The notes: a model not told the origin generated them from the sequence alone. Shown: positions 1 to 6,802, counted from the stretch's first letter. The stretch: 11,965 nt of DNA from Victivallales bacterium (GCA_900769285.1 CAAGGB010000082.1:1-11965); one strand, 5' to 3'. A program made the numbers and translations.

Positions 1-95
1 AAGCCTCGAGAGCCTCGAAAAAGCCAGCCCGCCTCGAGAGCCTCGAGAGCCTCGAGAGCCTCGAGAGCCTCGAGAGCCTCGAAAGCCAACCCGCC
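1..95. repeat. 9-bp tandem repeat array (GCCTCGAGA)n
   Basis: The unit GCCTCGAGA is repeated head to tail. Five exact copies start at 31, 40, 49, 58 and 67, followed by a variant GCCTCGAAA at 76. An exact copy and a variant also sit at 3 and 12, separated from the main array by AAGCCAGCCC. The period of 9 does not shift frame, but no convincing protein uses this stretch. Reverse-oriented copies (TCTCGAGGC and TTTCGAGGC) appear at 262-279, so the array has an inverted echo on the far side of the island. The left end of the array is outside the window. Its function is unknown. Confidence 0.85.
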
Positions 96-117
96 GAGCG
101 AAGCGAGGCGGCAAAGG

Positions 118-243
118 AGCCCCGAAGGGGCGATCCTAGCCCCGGAGGGGCGATCCCTGATTAGCCGGGGGTGAAGCGACGCGAAGCGGCGCGAGCCCCC
201 GGAAACGGGCGAAAAATGGACTTTAGCCCCGGAGGGGCGATCC
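118..243. repeat. Dispersed 20-nt palindromic repeat, three copies around a GC-rich hairpin
   Basis: TAGCCCCGGAGGGGCGATCC is present exactly at 137-156 and 224-243. A near copy with GAA in place of GGA is at 118-136. Each copy folds as AGCCCC/GGGGCG. Between the second and third copies, CCGGGGG at 165-171 pairs with CCCCCGG at 196-202 around a loop rich in GCGAAGCG. From memory, similar intergenic repeats are scattered through some PVC-group genomes; no database was consulted. No coding use is evident. Confidence 0.75.
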
Positions 244-308
244 CAGCCTTTGGCGGGCTTCTCTCGAGGCTTTCGAGGCTCTCGCGACAGGGGTTTCTCG
301 GGGCTTTT

Positions 309-342
309 CGCCCGACGGCGAGGCGCCGTCGGGACAGGCGCC
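309..342 (+). repeat. 34-nt hairpin repeat, copy 1
   Basis: This 34-nt stretch is identical to the reverse complement of 5423-5456. Its core CCCGACGGCG (311-320) pairs perfectly with CGCCGTCGGG (324-333) around a 3-nt loop, giving a 10-bp stem. The right flank is GCTTCGCGGCGCG, similar but not identical to the flank of the other copy, which suggests that the true repeat is longer and partly diverged. Confidence 0.85.
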
Positions 343-356
343 GCTTCGCGGCGCGA

Positions 357-391
357 CCGAATTCCGCCTTGCTTTGCTCGGCGGAATTCGG
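357..391. other. Perfect 12-bp inverted repeat just downstream of the release-factor-like gene
   Basis: CCGAATTCCGCC (357-368) is perfectly complementary to GGCGGAATTCGG (380-391) across an 11-nt loop. On the minus strand it begins two bases after the TGA of the gene at 393-878, so it could serve as a 3' stem-loop or terminator for that gene. No T-tract follows in either direction, so a Rho-independent terminator is not proven. It may equally belong to the repeat island on its left. Confidence 0.6.
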
Positions 392-392
392 C

Positions 393-878
393 TCAGGTGG
401 CCTTGAGAGGGGCAAAGCCACGGGTGGCGCGCTCGCGGTTGACGAGCTGCCAGAGGGGCGGAGTGCGGAGGAGCTCACGGACAAGCTGTCCGGTGGACAG
501 GCCAAGACCCTTGGCGGCGTCGGCGACGCTGAAGTTGGCGTCGTGGAGATGGTCGAGGGCGGCGGCGACCCAGAGGGGGCGCCGTTCGTTGGCGGGTGCG
601 GGGATGGGGCCGCTCCAGGGAGTGGGCGGGAGGCGCAGGGCGAGGGCGATCTCCAGCCGGAGCTTCTGGAGGGCGCGGTGCTTGTTGATGAACTGTGAGC
701 GCTCCTGGTCGTCGTAGGCGGCGAGTTCGGTGCCGTTGAGGGTGACCTGGACGGCGGAGGAGGTCTTGTTGCGCTTCTGTCCGCCGGGGCCGGAGCCACG
801 GCAGGTCTCGATGCGGCAGAGCGCGGCGAGGTGCGGCTCGTCAAGCTCCAGGAGGGCGGTTCGGTCTGGCAGAGGCAT
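393..878 (-). CDS. Stand-alone peptide chain release factor-like protein (GGQ domain)
   Basis: The predicted 161-aa protein has a class I release-factor catalytic core near its N-terminus. The motif RGSGPGGQKRNKTSSAVQV contains GGQ at residues 32-34, the tripeptide that triggers peptidyl-tRNA hydrolysis in the ribosomal peptidyl transferase centre. It lacks the codon-recognition domains of RF1/RF2, so it cannot read stop codons in the usual way. By analogy with ArfB/YaeJ or RF-H proteins it may act in ribosome rescue. The C-terminal half (about 85-161) is helical, with a helix-turn-helix-like SVADAAKGLGLSTGQLVREL and a basic NRERATRG stretch. It does not look like the ArfB basic tail. The ATG at 878 is preceded by GGAG ten bases upstream. 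It lies 197 bases beyond metH on the same strand, across the 35-bp repeats. The catalytic domain is certain; the cellular role is inferred. Confidence 0.85.
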   Translation of the reverse strand: MPLPDRTALLELDEPHLAALCRIETCRGSGPGGQKRNKTSSAVQVTLNGTELAAYDDQERSQFINKHRALQKLRLEIALALRLPPTPWSGPIPAPANERRPLWVAAALDHLHDANFSVADAAKGLGLSTGQLVRELLRTPPLWQLVNRERATRGFAPLKAT

Positions 879-910
879 GATTGGGCGGCTCCGATGAGGG
901 GGCGGATGTT

Positions 911-1066
911 GCGGCGCGTGACGTCACGGCTTGGTGGCGAGCTCGGCGGCGCGTGACGTCACGGCTTGTGGTCGAGATCTGCGGCGCATGGCGTCACGGC
1001 GAGTGGTCGAGTTCTGCGGCGCATGGCGTCACGGCGAGTGGTCGAGTTCGGCGGCGCGTGACGTCC
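911..1066. repeat. 35-bp tandem repeat array between metH and the release-factor-like gene
   Basis: Units of exactly 35 bp begin at 911, 946, 981 and 1016, and a fifth, partial unit begins at 1051 and loses similarity after about 16 bases. Each starts with GCGGCGCRTGRCGTCACGGC. Units 1 and 2 carry the perfect 12-bp palindrome CGTGACGTCACG (917-928 and 952-963). Units 3 and 4 are nearly identical to each other and have the altered core CATGGCGTCACG. The period is not a multiple of three and no gene uses the array. It occupies most of the 197-base gap between the metH stop and the next start. Protein-binding sites or recombination-derived repeats are both possible. Confidence 0.85.
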
Positions 1067-1075
1067 CACATAAGG

Positions 1076-3517
1076 TCAGTGCTTGAGTTCGGCGGCGAGG
1101 CGCTGGGCGGCGCGGACGGTGTCCATGGCATCCTTGGCGTAGATGGCGCCGATGGAGTCGGCGAAGGTCTGGTCGACGACGGCGCCGCCGACGATGAAGC
1201 GGAGGTGGTCGAGGCCGCGCTGTCGGGCGAGGTCGATGACGTCGCGCATGCGGACCATGGTGGTGGTCATGAGTGCGGAGAGGCCGATGATGGCGACGTT
1301 CTCGCGGACGGCGGCGTCGAGGATGGTGGCTGCGGGGACGTCCTTGCCGAGGTCGATGACATCGAAGCCGTAGTTGTTGAGGAGCATGGCGACGATGTTC
1401 TTGCCGATGTCGTGGATGTCGCCCTCGACGGTGGCGATGATGATGCGTCCGAGGCGTGGTGCGGCGGCGGCGTCTTGGGCGAGGAGGGGTAGGAGGACCT
1501 GCATGGCGGTCTTCATGGCCTTGGCGGCGGCGAGGAGCTGCGGGAGGAAGAGCTGCTTCTTCTCGTAGCGGTCGCCGACGAGGGTGATGGCGGGGATGAG
1601 GGTGTCGTTGACGATGGCGCCGGGCGCGGTGCCGGCGTTGAGGGCGTCCTGGACGAGCCGGGTGATGGCGGAGTCGTCGCCGTTGAGGACGGCGGCGGCG
1701 ATGGGTGAGGGCGCGTCGGGCGCGGCTGTTGCTGCGGCCGTCTTGGTGGAGGCAGCCGCGTTTTGGGGTGCGGTGGTGTTGGCGTAGGTGGCGATGAAGG
1801 TGGTGGCGAGTGGGTCACGACCGGCGAGGACGTCGGCGGCGCGTGCGGTGTCGGTGATGTCGGCGAGCATGGGGTTGGCGATGGCCATGTTGAGTCCGCG
1901 TCCGAGTGCCATGCCGAGGAAGGCGCGGTTGATGAGGTCGCGCCGGGGGAGTCCGAAGGAGACGTTGGAGAGTCCGCAGACGGTGTTGGTCTGCCAGGTT
2001 CGGGCGACCCACTCGATGAGGTCGAGGGTGACGTTGGCGGCCTCGGGGTTGGCGGAGACGGTCATGACGAGTCCGTCGACGGCGACGTCGGCCTTGGTGT
2101 AGCCGTATGTCTGGGCTTCGGCGAAGATGTCTTGGACGAGCTGTGCGCGCTTTTCGCAGGAGTCGGGGATGCCATGGTCGTCGAGCGGGAGGATGATGAT
2201 CATGGCGCCGTACTTGGCGGCGATGGGGAGGACGTTGCGGATGCGGTCGGTCTCGGCGGAGATGGAGTTGAAGAGGGCTCGTCCGGGGTAGAGCCGGAGG
2301 GCGGCCTCGGCGACGTCGGGATGGGTGGTGTCGATGCAGAGTGGGAGCGGCGAGTCCTGGGCGAGGAGGGCGACGGCCTGTCGCATGAGCACCTTCTCGT
2401 CGCCGCCGGGGAGTCCGAGATTGACGTCGAGGATGGCGGCGCCGGCCTGCTGCTGTTCGCGGGCGAAGGCGCGGAGGAGGGTGAAGTCGTTTTGCCGGAG
2501 TTCGGCCTGGAGGGCCTTTTTGCCGGTGGGGTTGATGCGTTCGCCGATGATGGCGAAGGGCTGGTCCTGGGCGACGGGGAGGACTTGCCGTGAGCTGGAG
2601 AGGCAGGAGGGGACGCTGGCAGCGCGGCATGGGGGCGGGCAGGAGGCGGCGGCCTGTGCGGCGAGGCGGATATGGTCGGGGGTGGTGCCGCAGCAGCCGC
2701 CGATGAGGGCGGCACCGGCCTGGGCGAGGGTCTGGACGTGGGCGGCGAATGCCGGCGCGTCCATGTCGAAGAGGGTTTTGCCGTCGACGATGTGGGGGAG
2801 TCCGGCGTTGGGCTTGGCGACGAGTGGGACGTTGGCGTAGGGGTGCATGGCGGCGATGATGCGGGCCATGTCGGCAGGGCCGGAGGAGCAGTTGCAGCCG
2901 ATGGCGTCGGCGCCGAGTGCCTGAAGGGTGACGACGGCGGCCTCGGGGGTGGTTCCGGTGAGGGTTCGGCCGTCGGGCTCGAAGGTGAGGGTGACGAGTG
3001 CGGGGAGGTCGGGCGCGAGTTCGCGGACGGCGATGAGCGCGGCGCGGGTCTCCTGGATGTCGAGCATGGTCTCGATGGCGAAGCCGTCGACGCCGGCCTC
3101 GAGGAGGGCGGCGATCTGCTCCTTGTAGATGTCGACGATGGACTCGAAGGGTGCGCCGCCGGCGACGGGCTCGACCATGAGGCCGGTGGGCGCGAGGTCG
3201 CCGAAGACGAGGGCGCGTCCGCGGACGGCCTCCCGGGAGAGCCGGACGAGCCGTCGGTTCATGTCGGCGACCTGGTTTTCGAGTCCGAAGTTGGCGAGCT
3301 TGTGGCGGTTGACGCCGAAGGTGGGCGCGTAGACGATGTTGGAGCCGGCGTCGGCGTAGCGGTTCTGGAGGTCGATGATGGCGTCGGGGTGTTCGAGGAT
3401 CCAGGCTTCGGGGCAGCAGCCGGCGGGGAGTCCGCGCTTGGCGAGTTCGGTTCCGGTGGCGCCGTCGAGGATGAGGAGCCGGCTCTGGGTCAGTTGGCGG
3501 AAGTCGTGTCGGTTCAT
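1076..3517 (-). CDS. metH: Cobalamin-dependent methionine synthase lacking the reactivation domain
   Basis: The predicted 813-aa enzyme moves a methyl group from methyltetrahydrofolate through cobalamin to homocysteine. Residues 1-295 form the homocysteine domain, with likely zinc ligands C210 (in GCNCSSGP) and C275/C276 (GGCCGT). Residues 320-575 form the pterin domain, opening with GERINPTG at 325. An Ala/Thr/Pro linker (about 575-608) leads to the cobalamin cap and Rossmann domains (about 609-813). DIHDIG at 700-705 supplies H702 as the lower cobalt ligand. The protein stops after the cobalamin domain. The AdoMet-binding activation domain of the 1227-aa E. coli enzyme is absent, as in the short Thermotoga maritima form, so reactivation must use a separate protein not seen here. 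The ATG at 3517 overlaps the upstream hydrolase stop as ATGA and has AAGGAA nine bases before it. No cobalamin or SAM riboswitch lies directly upstream. Confidence 0.96.
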   Translation of the reverse strand: MNRHDFRQLTQSRLLILDGATGTELAKRGLPAGCCPEAWILEHPDAIIDLQNRYADAGSNIVYAPTFGVNRHKLANFGLENQVADMNRRLVRLSREAVRGRALVFGDLAPTGLMVEPVAGGAPFESIVDIYKEQIAALLEAGVDGFAIETMLDIQETRAALIAVRELAPDLPALVTLTFEPDGRTLTGTTPEAAVVTLQALGADAIGCNCSSGPADMARIIAAMHPYANVPLVAKPNAGLPHIVDGKTLFDMDAPAFAAHVQTLAQAGAALIGGCCGTTPDHIRLAAQAAASCPPPCRAASVPSCLSSSRQVLPVAQDQPFAIIGERINPTGKKALQAELRQNDFTLLRAFAREQQQAGAAILDVNLGLPGGDEKVLMRQAVALLAQDSPLPLCIDTTHPDVAEAALRLYPGRALFNSISAETDRIRNVLPIAAKYGAMIIILPLDDHGIPDSCEKRAQLVQDIFAEAQTYGYTKADVAVDGLVMTVSANPEAANVTLDLIEWVARTWQTNTVCGLSNVSFGLPRRDLINRAFLGMALGRGLNMAIANPMLADITDTARAADVLAGRDPLATTFIATYANTTAPQNAAASTKTAAATAAPDAPSPIAAAVLNGDDSAITRLVQDALNAGTAPGAIVNDTLIPAITLVGDRYEKKQLFLPQLLAAAKAMKTAMQVLLPLLAQDAAAAPRLGRIIIATVEGDIHDIGKNIVAMLLNNYGFDVIDLGKDVPAATILDAAVRENVAIIGLSALMTTTMVRMRDVIDLARQRGLDHLRFIVGGAVVDQTFADSIGAIYAKDAMDTVRAAQRLAAELKH

Positions 3518-5322
3518 GGGCGTGGTTCCTTGCGTTGGGGCGTATGTGAGGGTGGTGGTGGTGGTGGTGTTTTGGGTGCGGTCGGTCGGCGGTGCTGTCC
3601 GCGTGTCGGCTGCTGGGTGATGATGGGGAGGAGCGGGATGATGCGGTTGAGGATGGCGCGGAAGGGGCCGTCGGCGGGGAGTGGGAGTCGGGTGGCGCGG
3701 GGTGGTGGGAGGAAGTCGGCGGCGTCGGCGGGTGCGTCGGGCTGCCAGCGGTGGAGGTCGATGGAGGCGGAGAGGCCGTCGAGGGAGAGGTCGAGTCGCT
3801 TGAGGTTTCCGTTGGGGTCGAAGGCGGCGAAGCAGGTGTTGGGGATGGTTTCGGCGATGATGGGGATGGTTTCGGTGCGGCAGGAGAGCCGGAGTGTCTG
3901 TCGTCCGTCGGGCGCGGTCTGCGCGGCGTAGTCGAGGATGTCGCTGCAGAGTTCGTGTCCGAGGTGCGTGGCCTTGAGCGCGGCGCGGAGGAGCCGTGTG
4001 TCGTCGGCGGTGAGGAGCGGGTTGTCGAGGAGGGTGGCGCCGTGGAGCTGCGCGGTGGGGATTTCGAAGAGCCGACCGGGGTCGGCGCACCAGAGTGCGG
4101 CGGTGTCCTGTCCGGCGGAGAGGAGCTCGCGGCCGTGCGGGCCGAGGTCGAGGCGGAAGAGCGGTCGTGGGCCGAGGCGGAAGGCGAAGGGGAGCCTGAG
4201 CGGCAGCTTGCCGAGGAGGTTGAGGGTGACGGCGCCGGTGAGGAGGTGTGCGGTGCCCGGCTGCGGCGGGCGTTCGCCGAGGAGTCGGGCGAGGAGGTCG
4301 GCGAGCTGGGTGAGGAGGCGGTGCTCGAGGGGCGGTGCGGGCGTGGGGGGGCGCCAGTCGCGGGGGACATCGGCGGCGAGGAGGGCGGTCATCTCGCGGA
4401 GGACGGTGTCGGCCTGGGCGATGAAGGAGTAGTGGTCGGCGTCGGGGAGCCAGAGTGGCGTGCAGCCGAGGCGCTCGGCGAGCTGCCGGGTGCAGGCGGG
4501 TGGGATGACCTGATCGCGTTCGGCGTTGATGAGGCGGAGGCGTCCCTGGCCGGCGAGCGGAGCCAGCCTGGGGGCGAGGGTGAGCGGGTCGTAGGCGAGC
4601 AGCTCCTGGACGAAGGCGAAGCGCTGCGGCTCGGGCATGGCGGCGAGGAAGCGGCGGATGGCGCGCGTCTCGTGGACCTGGTTGTTGATGATGGCGGGCA
4701 GGTTGCCGCCGCCGAGGATCATCATGCCGCGCGTGAGGCGCGAGTCCGCCGCCAGGGCGTTCGCGGCCATCAGCGAGCCCAGCGAGACGCCCACCGCGCC
4801 CAGCTTCGCCGGCGACACGTCCGGGAACGACTGCAGCACGTCGACGGCGCGGCGTGTGTCCGACAGCGCCTGCGACAGCGACTGCCGGAACAGCTCCGGC
4901 GACGTGAGCATCGCATAGGGGCCGTCGGTGCCGCCGCGCCGCCCGTAGAAGGGCAGGTGGAAGTAGAGCGTCGTGACGCCGTGCTCCGCCAGCGTACGGC
5001 ACTGCTGGCGCTCCAGCAGGAAGAAGTCGCCCGGGCCGATGATGTGGAACACGAGCGCGCCAGGATGACGGCGCCCGCGCACGGGGCGCAGCGGGCGGAA
5101 CAGCTCGCCCGACACGACGTCATTCGCCGCCGAGCCGCTCCGCACCGGCGACGGGAACGAGAAGGCGTACACCTCGCAGCCCGACTCGGCTCGGCGCGGC
5201 GTCAGCGACAGCGTGAACGGGCGGCCGTCGTGCGTCTCGCGGATCTCCAGTCGTGGCGGCAGCGCGCCCAGGCACAGGACGGCGCACGCCAGCAGCGGCA
5301 GCAGCAGAATCAGGCGGTTCAT
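3514..5322 (-). CDS. Secreted alpha/beta hydrolase with added C-terminal domain
   Basis: The predicted 602-aa protein begins with a hydrophobic signal peptide (about residues 1-22), so it is probably exported. Residues 70-320 look like an alpha/beta hydrolase related to dienelactone hydrolase or acetyl esterase types. S180 in GVSLG is the likely nucleophile, D270 in AERDQV the acid and H297 in DADHYSF the base. Residues 380-540 form a second domain of unknown function; segments such as PLFRLDLGPHGREL and the ending DFLPPPRA loosely recall LolA-like periplasmic domains. The tail is proline-rich and low complexity, with six prolines in a row encoded by a GGT run at 3551-3569 on the plus strand. 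The ATG at 5322 is chosen because it opens the signal peptide and has GAGGAG ten bases upstream. Longer in-frame extensions run into repeats. Its stop overlaps metH. The substrate is unknown. Confidence 0.8.
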   Translation of the reverse strand: MNRLILLLPLLACAVLCLGALPPRLEIRETHDGRPFTLSLTPRRAESGCEVYAFSFPSPVRSGSAANDVVSGELFRPLRPVRGRRHPGALVFHIIGPGDFFLLERQQCRTLAEHGVTTLYFHLPFYGRRGGTDGPYAMLTSPELFRQSLSQALSDTRRAVDVLQSFPDVSPAKLGAVGVSLGSLMAANALAADSRLTRGMMILGGGNLPAIINNQVHETRAIRRFLAAMPEPQRFAFVQELLAYDPLTLAPRLAPLAGQGRLRLINAERDQVIPPACTRQLAERLGCTPLWLPDADHYSFIAQADTVLREMTALLAADVPRDWRPPTPAPPLEHRLLTQLADLLARLLGERPPQPGTAHLLTGAVTLNLLGKLPLRLPFAFRLGPRPLFRLDLGPHGRELLSAGQDTAALWCADPGRLFEIPTAQLHGATLLDNPLLTADDTRLLRAALKATHLGHELCSDILDYAAQTAPDGRQTLRLSCRTETIPIIAETIPNTCFAAFDPNGNLKRLDLSLDGLSASIDLHRWQPDAPADAADFLPPPRATRLPLPADGPFRAILNRIIPLLPIITQQPTRGQHRRPTAPKTPPPPPPSHTPQRKEPRP

Positions 5323-5422
5323 CGGCGGACGGCTCCTCAGGCAGATGCGGTGACGGGACGGTACGATACGATACGGTATGGGGAGCGTTCGAAAGGCTCC
5401 GCGCCCCGCAGCGAAGCGAAGG

Positions 5423-5456
5423 GGCGCCTGTCCCGACGGCGCCTCGCCGTCGGGCG
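5423..5456 (-). repeat. 34-nt hairpin repeat, copy 2 (inverted relative to copy 1)
   Basis: This is an exact reverse complement of 309-342, including the 10-bp stem CCCGACGGCG/CGCCGTCGGG. Its left flank CAGCGAAGCGAAGG is related to the GCGAAGCG-type sequences next to copy 1. Both copies are intergenic, which fits a dispersed repeat family rather than a gene fragment. Confidence 0.85.
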
Positions 5457-5657
5457 GCAAACCGCTGTCGTCCCAGCCAGCCACCGACCTTTGCGAATGC
5501 TCTGTGAATATGGGCTGGGGAGCGTTCGCTGGCCCTCGCCTGGAAGCTCCCGAGATACAAAGAAATGTCATGCTATTAAATTATTGCGGCTTTGGGTGAA
5601 AATCAAGGGCGCTGTTGAGGAAAGCGGCTATTTTTCCGTCTGTCGGGCGGCGGTGGA

Positions 5658-5685
5658 TTGCAAACGGCCCGTTGGGGCTTATGTT
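5658..5685 (+). promoter_or_regulatory. Weak candidate promoter for the ROK kinase
   Basis: TTGCAA (5658-5663) and TATGTT (5680-5685) are separated by 16 bases, each matching four of six sigma-70 consensus positions. It lies about 85 bases upstream of the kinase GTG. The match is weak and is offered only as the best pair seen close to the gene. Confidence 0.25.
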
Positions 5686-5769
5686 GGGGGCTGTTTTGGA
5701 TGCGCAGACGCGTAGGGGCGGAGCGCGGGAGGCGGCAGAGGACGTCAGGACAAGCAGGAGGTCTGACAG

Positions 5770-6705
5770 GTGAGCAGGAGCAGGTCGGCAGACGGGCAGC
5801 AGGAGTGCAGCGGCATCATCGGCGTGGACATCGGCGGCACGAAGTGCGCGCTGGTGAAGGCGGACGCCGCGGGGCGGGTCCTGCGCGAGACGCGCTTCGG
5901 GACGACGGACGTCTCGGGGACGCTGGCGAACATCTATGCGGCGGTTTCGGAGCTGGAGCCGGGCGCGTCGCCGGTGTTCGGGATTGCGTGCGGCGGGCCG
6001 CTGGACGCGGCGCGCGGCGTCATTCTGTCGCCGCCGAACCTGCCGGGCTGGGATGGCATCGCCATCGTGTCGGAGCTGGAGTCGCGCTTTGGGGGCAGGG
6101 GGTATCTGATGAACGACGCGAACGCGTGTGCGCTGGCGGAATGGCAGTTCGGTGCGGGCCGTGGCACTCGGAACATGGTCTATCTGACGCATGGCACGGG
6201 GATGGGCGCGGGGCTGATTCTGGACGGCCGGCTGTATGAGGGCACGACGGGCGACGCCGGCGAGGTCGGTCATGTGCGCCTGGCGCCGGAGGGGCCGGTC
6301 GGGTACGGCAAGGCGGGCTCGTTCGAGGGCTTCTGCAGCGGCGGCGGGCTGTCGCGGCTGGCGGCGGGTCGCGTCGTCGGTCATGGCGCGCTGTCGGCGA
6401 AGGAGCTGGCGGAGCTGGCGAACGCGGGGAACGCGGAGGCGCTGGCGGTGTGGGAGGAGAGCGGCCGGTATCTGGGGCGGGCGCTGTCGCTGCTGATAGA
6501 CATTCTGAATCCGGAGGTCATCGTGCTGGGCAGCCTGTATATGCGGTCGGGTCATCTGCTGGAGTCGGCGATGCGCGAGGAGCTGTCGCGCGAGACGCTG
6601 GCGGGGCCGCTGAAGGCCTGCCGCATTGTCGCGGCCGAGCTGGGCGAGTCGACGGGGGTGATGAGCGCGATTGCCGTGGCGCGCTACCGGATGGCGCAGG
6701 CCTGA
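5770..6705 (+). CDS. ROK-family sugar kinase (zinc-cysteine-less type)
   Basis: The predicted 311-aa protein has the length and fold signature of a ROK (repressor/ORF/kinase) sugar kinase, probably phosphorylating glucose or a related hexose or amino sugar in the cytoplasm. The phosphate-binding loop GVDIGGTK has D20. The likely catalytic base is D116 in MNDANAC. HGTGMGAGLI and EVGHVRL (H168) are also typical. There is no N-terminal DNA-binding domain, so it is a kinase rather than a repressor. The usual CxCGxxGCxE zinc motif is replaced by VGYGKAGSFE at 177-186, leaving only the histidine; a nearby C189 lies just after. The GTG start is supported by AGGAGG eight bases upstream at 5756-5761. 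It appears monocistronic and ends before a strong terminator. Substrate specificity cannot be read from the sequence. Confidence 0.9.
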   Translation: MSRSRSADGQQECSGIIGVDIGGTKCALVKADAAGRVLRETRFGTTDVSGTLANIYAAVSELEPGASPVFGIACGGPLDAARGVILSPPNLPGWDGIAIVSELESRFGGRGYLMNDANACALAEWQFGAGRGTRNMVYLTHGTGMGAGLILDGRLYEGTTGDAGEVGHVRLAPEGPVGYGKAGSFEGFCSGGGLSRLAAGRVVGHGALSAKELAELANAGNAEALAVWEESGRYLGRALSLLIDILNPEVIVLGSLYMRSGHLLESAMREELSRETLAGPLKACRIVAAELGESTGVMSAIAVARYRMAQA

Positions 6706-6732
6706 CGGGCAGCGGGTCAGAGAGCGCGGCGA

Positions 6733-6768
6733 GGGCCGGCGGGGAACGGTGTTCCCGTCGGCCCTTTT
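6733..6768 (+). terminator. Intrinsic terminator of the ROK kinase gene
   Basis: A GC-rich arm at 6733-6747 pairs with 6751-6764 around a GGT loop. The stem is about 14 bp with one G-U pair and one bulged G, and is followed directly by TTTT at 6765-6768. It starts 28 bases after the kinase stop. Confidence 0.85.
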
Positions 6769-6802
6769 GGGTGATGGCGGTGGCGGCGGCCGGCAGACGC
6801 AT

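Larger units (their letters stand above)
5323..5769. other. Gene-free divergent intergenic region with repeats
   Basis: This 447-base stretch separates the minus-strand hydrolase start from the plus-strand kinase start. It contains a pentamer repeat TACGR (three copies, 5362-5376), a 13-nt direct repeat TGGGGAGCGTTCG at 5379-5391 and 5516-5528, and the second copy of the 34-nt hairpin unit. An AT-rich stretch around 5555-5640 stands out against the high-GC background. Promoters for both flanking genes should be here, but I find no near-consensus pair for the hydrolase. No credible small gene was seen. Confidence 0.6.

Noticed and set aside
1..392. Insertion sequence
   Set aside because: Repeats and inverted pieces are present, but there is no transposase reading frame or clear target duplication.
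161..844. 227-codon minus-strand open frame overlapping the release-factor-like gene
   Set aside because: It is Ser/Pro/Arg-rich, has no domain, and crosses the repeat island; the overlapping frame holds the GGQ motif.
1..1066. CRISPR array
   Set aside because: The 9-bp and 35-bp repeats are directly tandem with no unique spacers, and no cas gene is present.
1763..3931. Long plus-strand open frames opposite metH
   Set aside because: They read as Gly/Asp/Glu/Val-rich sequence without domains, the usual antisense shadow of a high-GC gene.
3518..5002. Upstream extension of the metH frame to 5002
   Set aside because: The extension translates to Arg/Pro-rich low-complexity sequence and lies over the hydrolase gene in another frame. 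The homocysteine domain begins cleanly at 3517 with a ribosome-binding site.
3592..5715. 707-codon plus-strand open frame opposite the hydrolase
   Set aside because: Composition is Gly/Glu/Arg-rich with no motif, and it runs through the intergenic repeats; the minus-strand hydrolase has a signal peptide and a catalytic triad.
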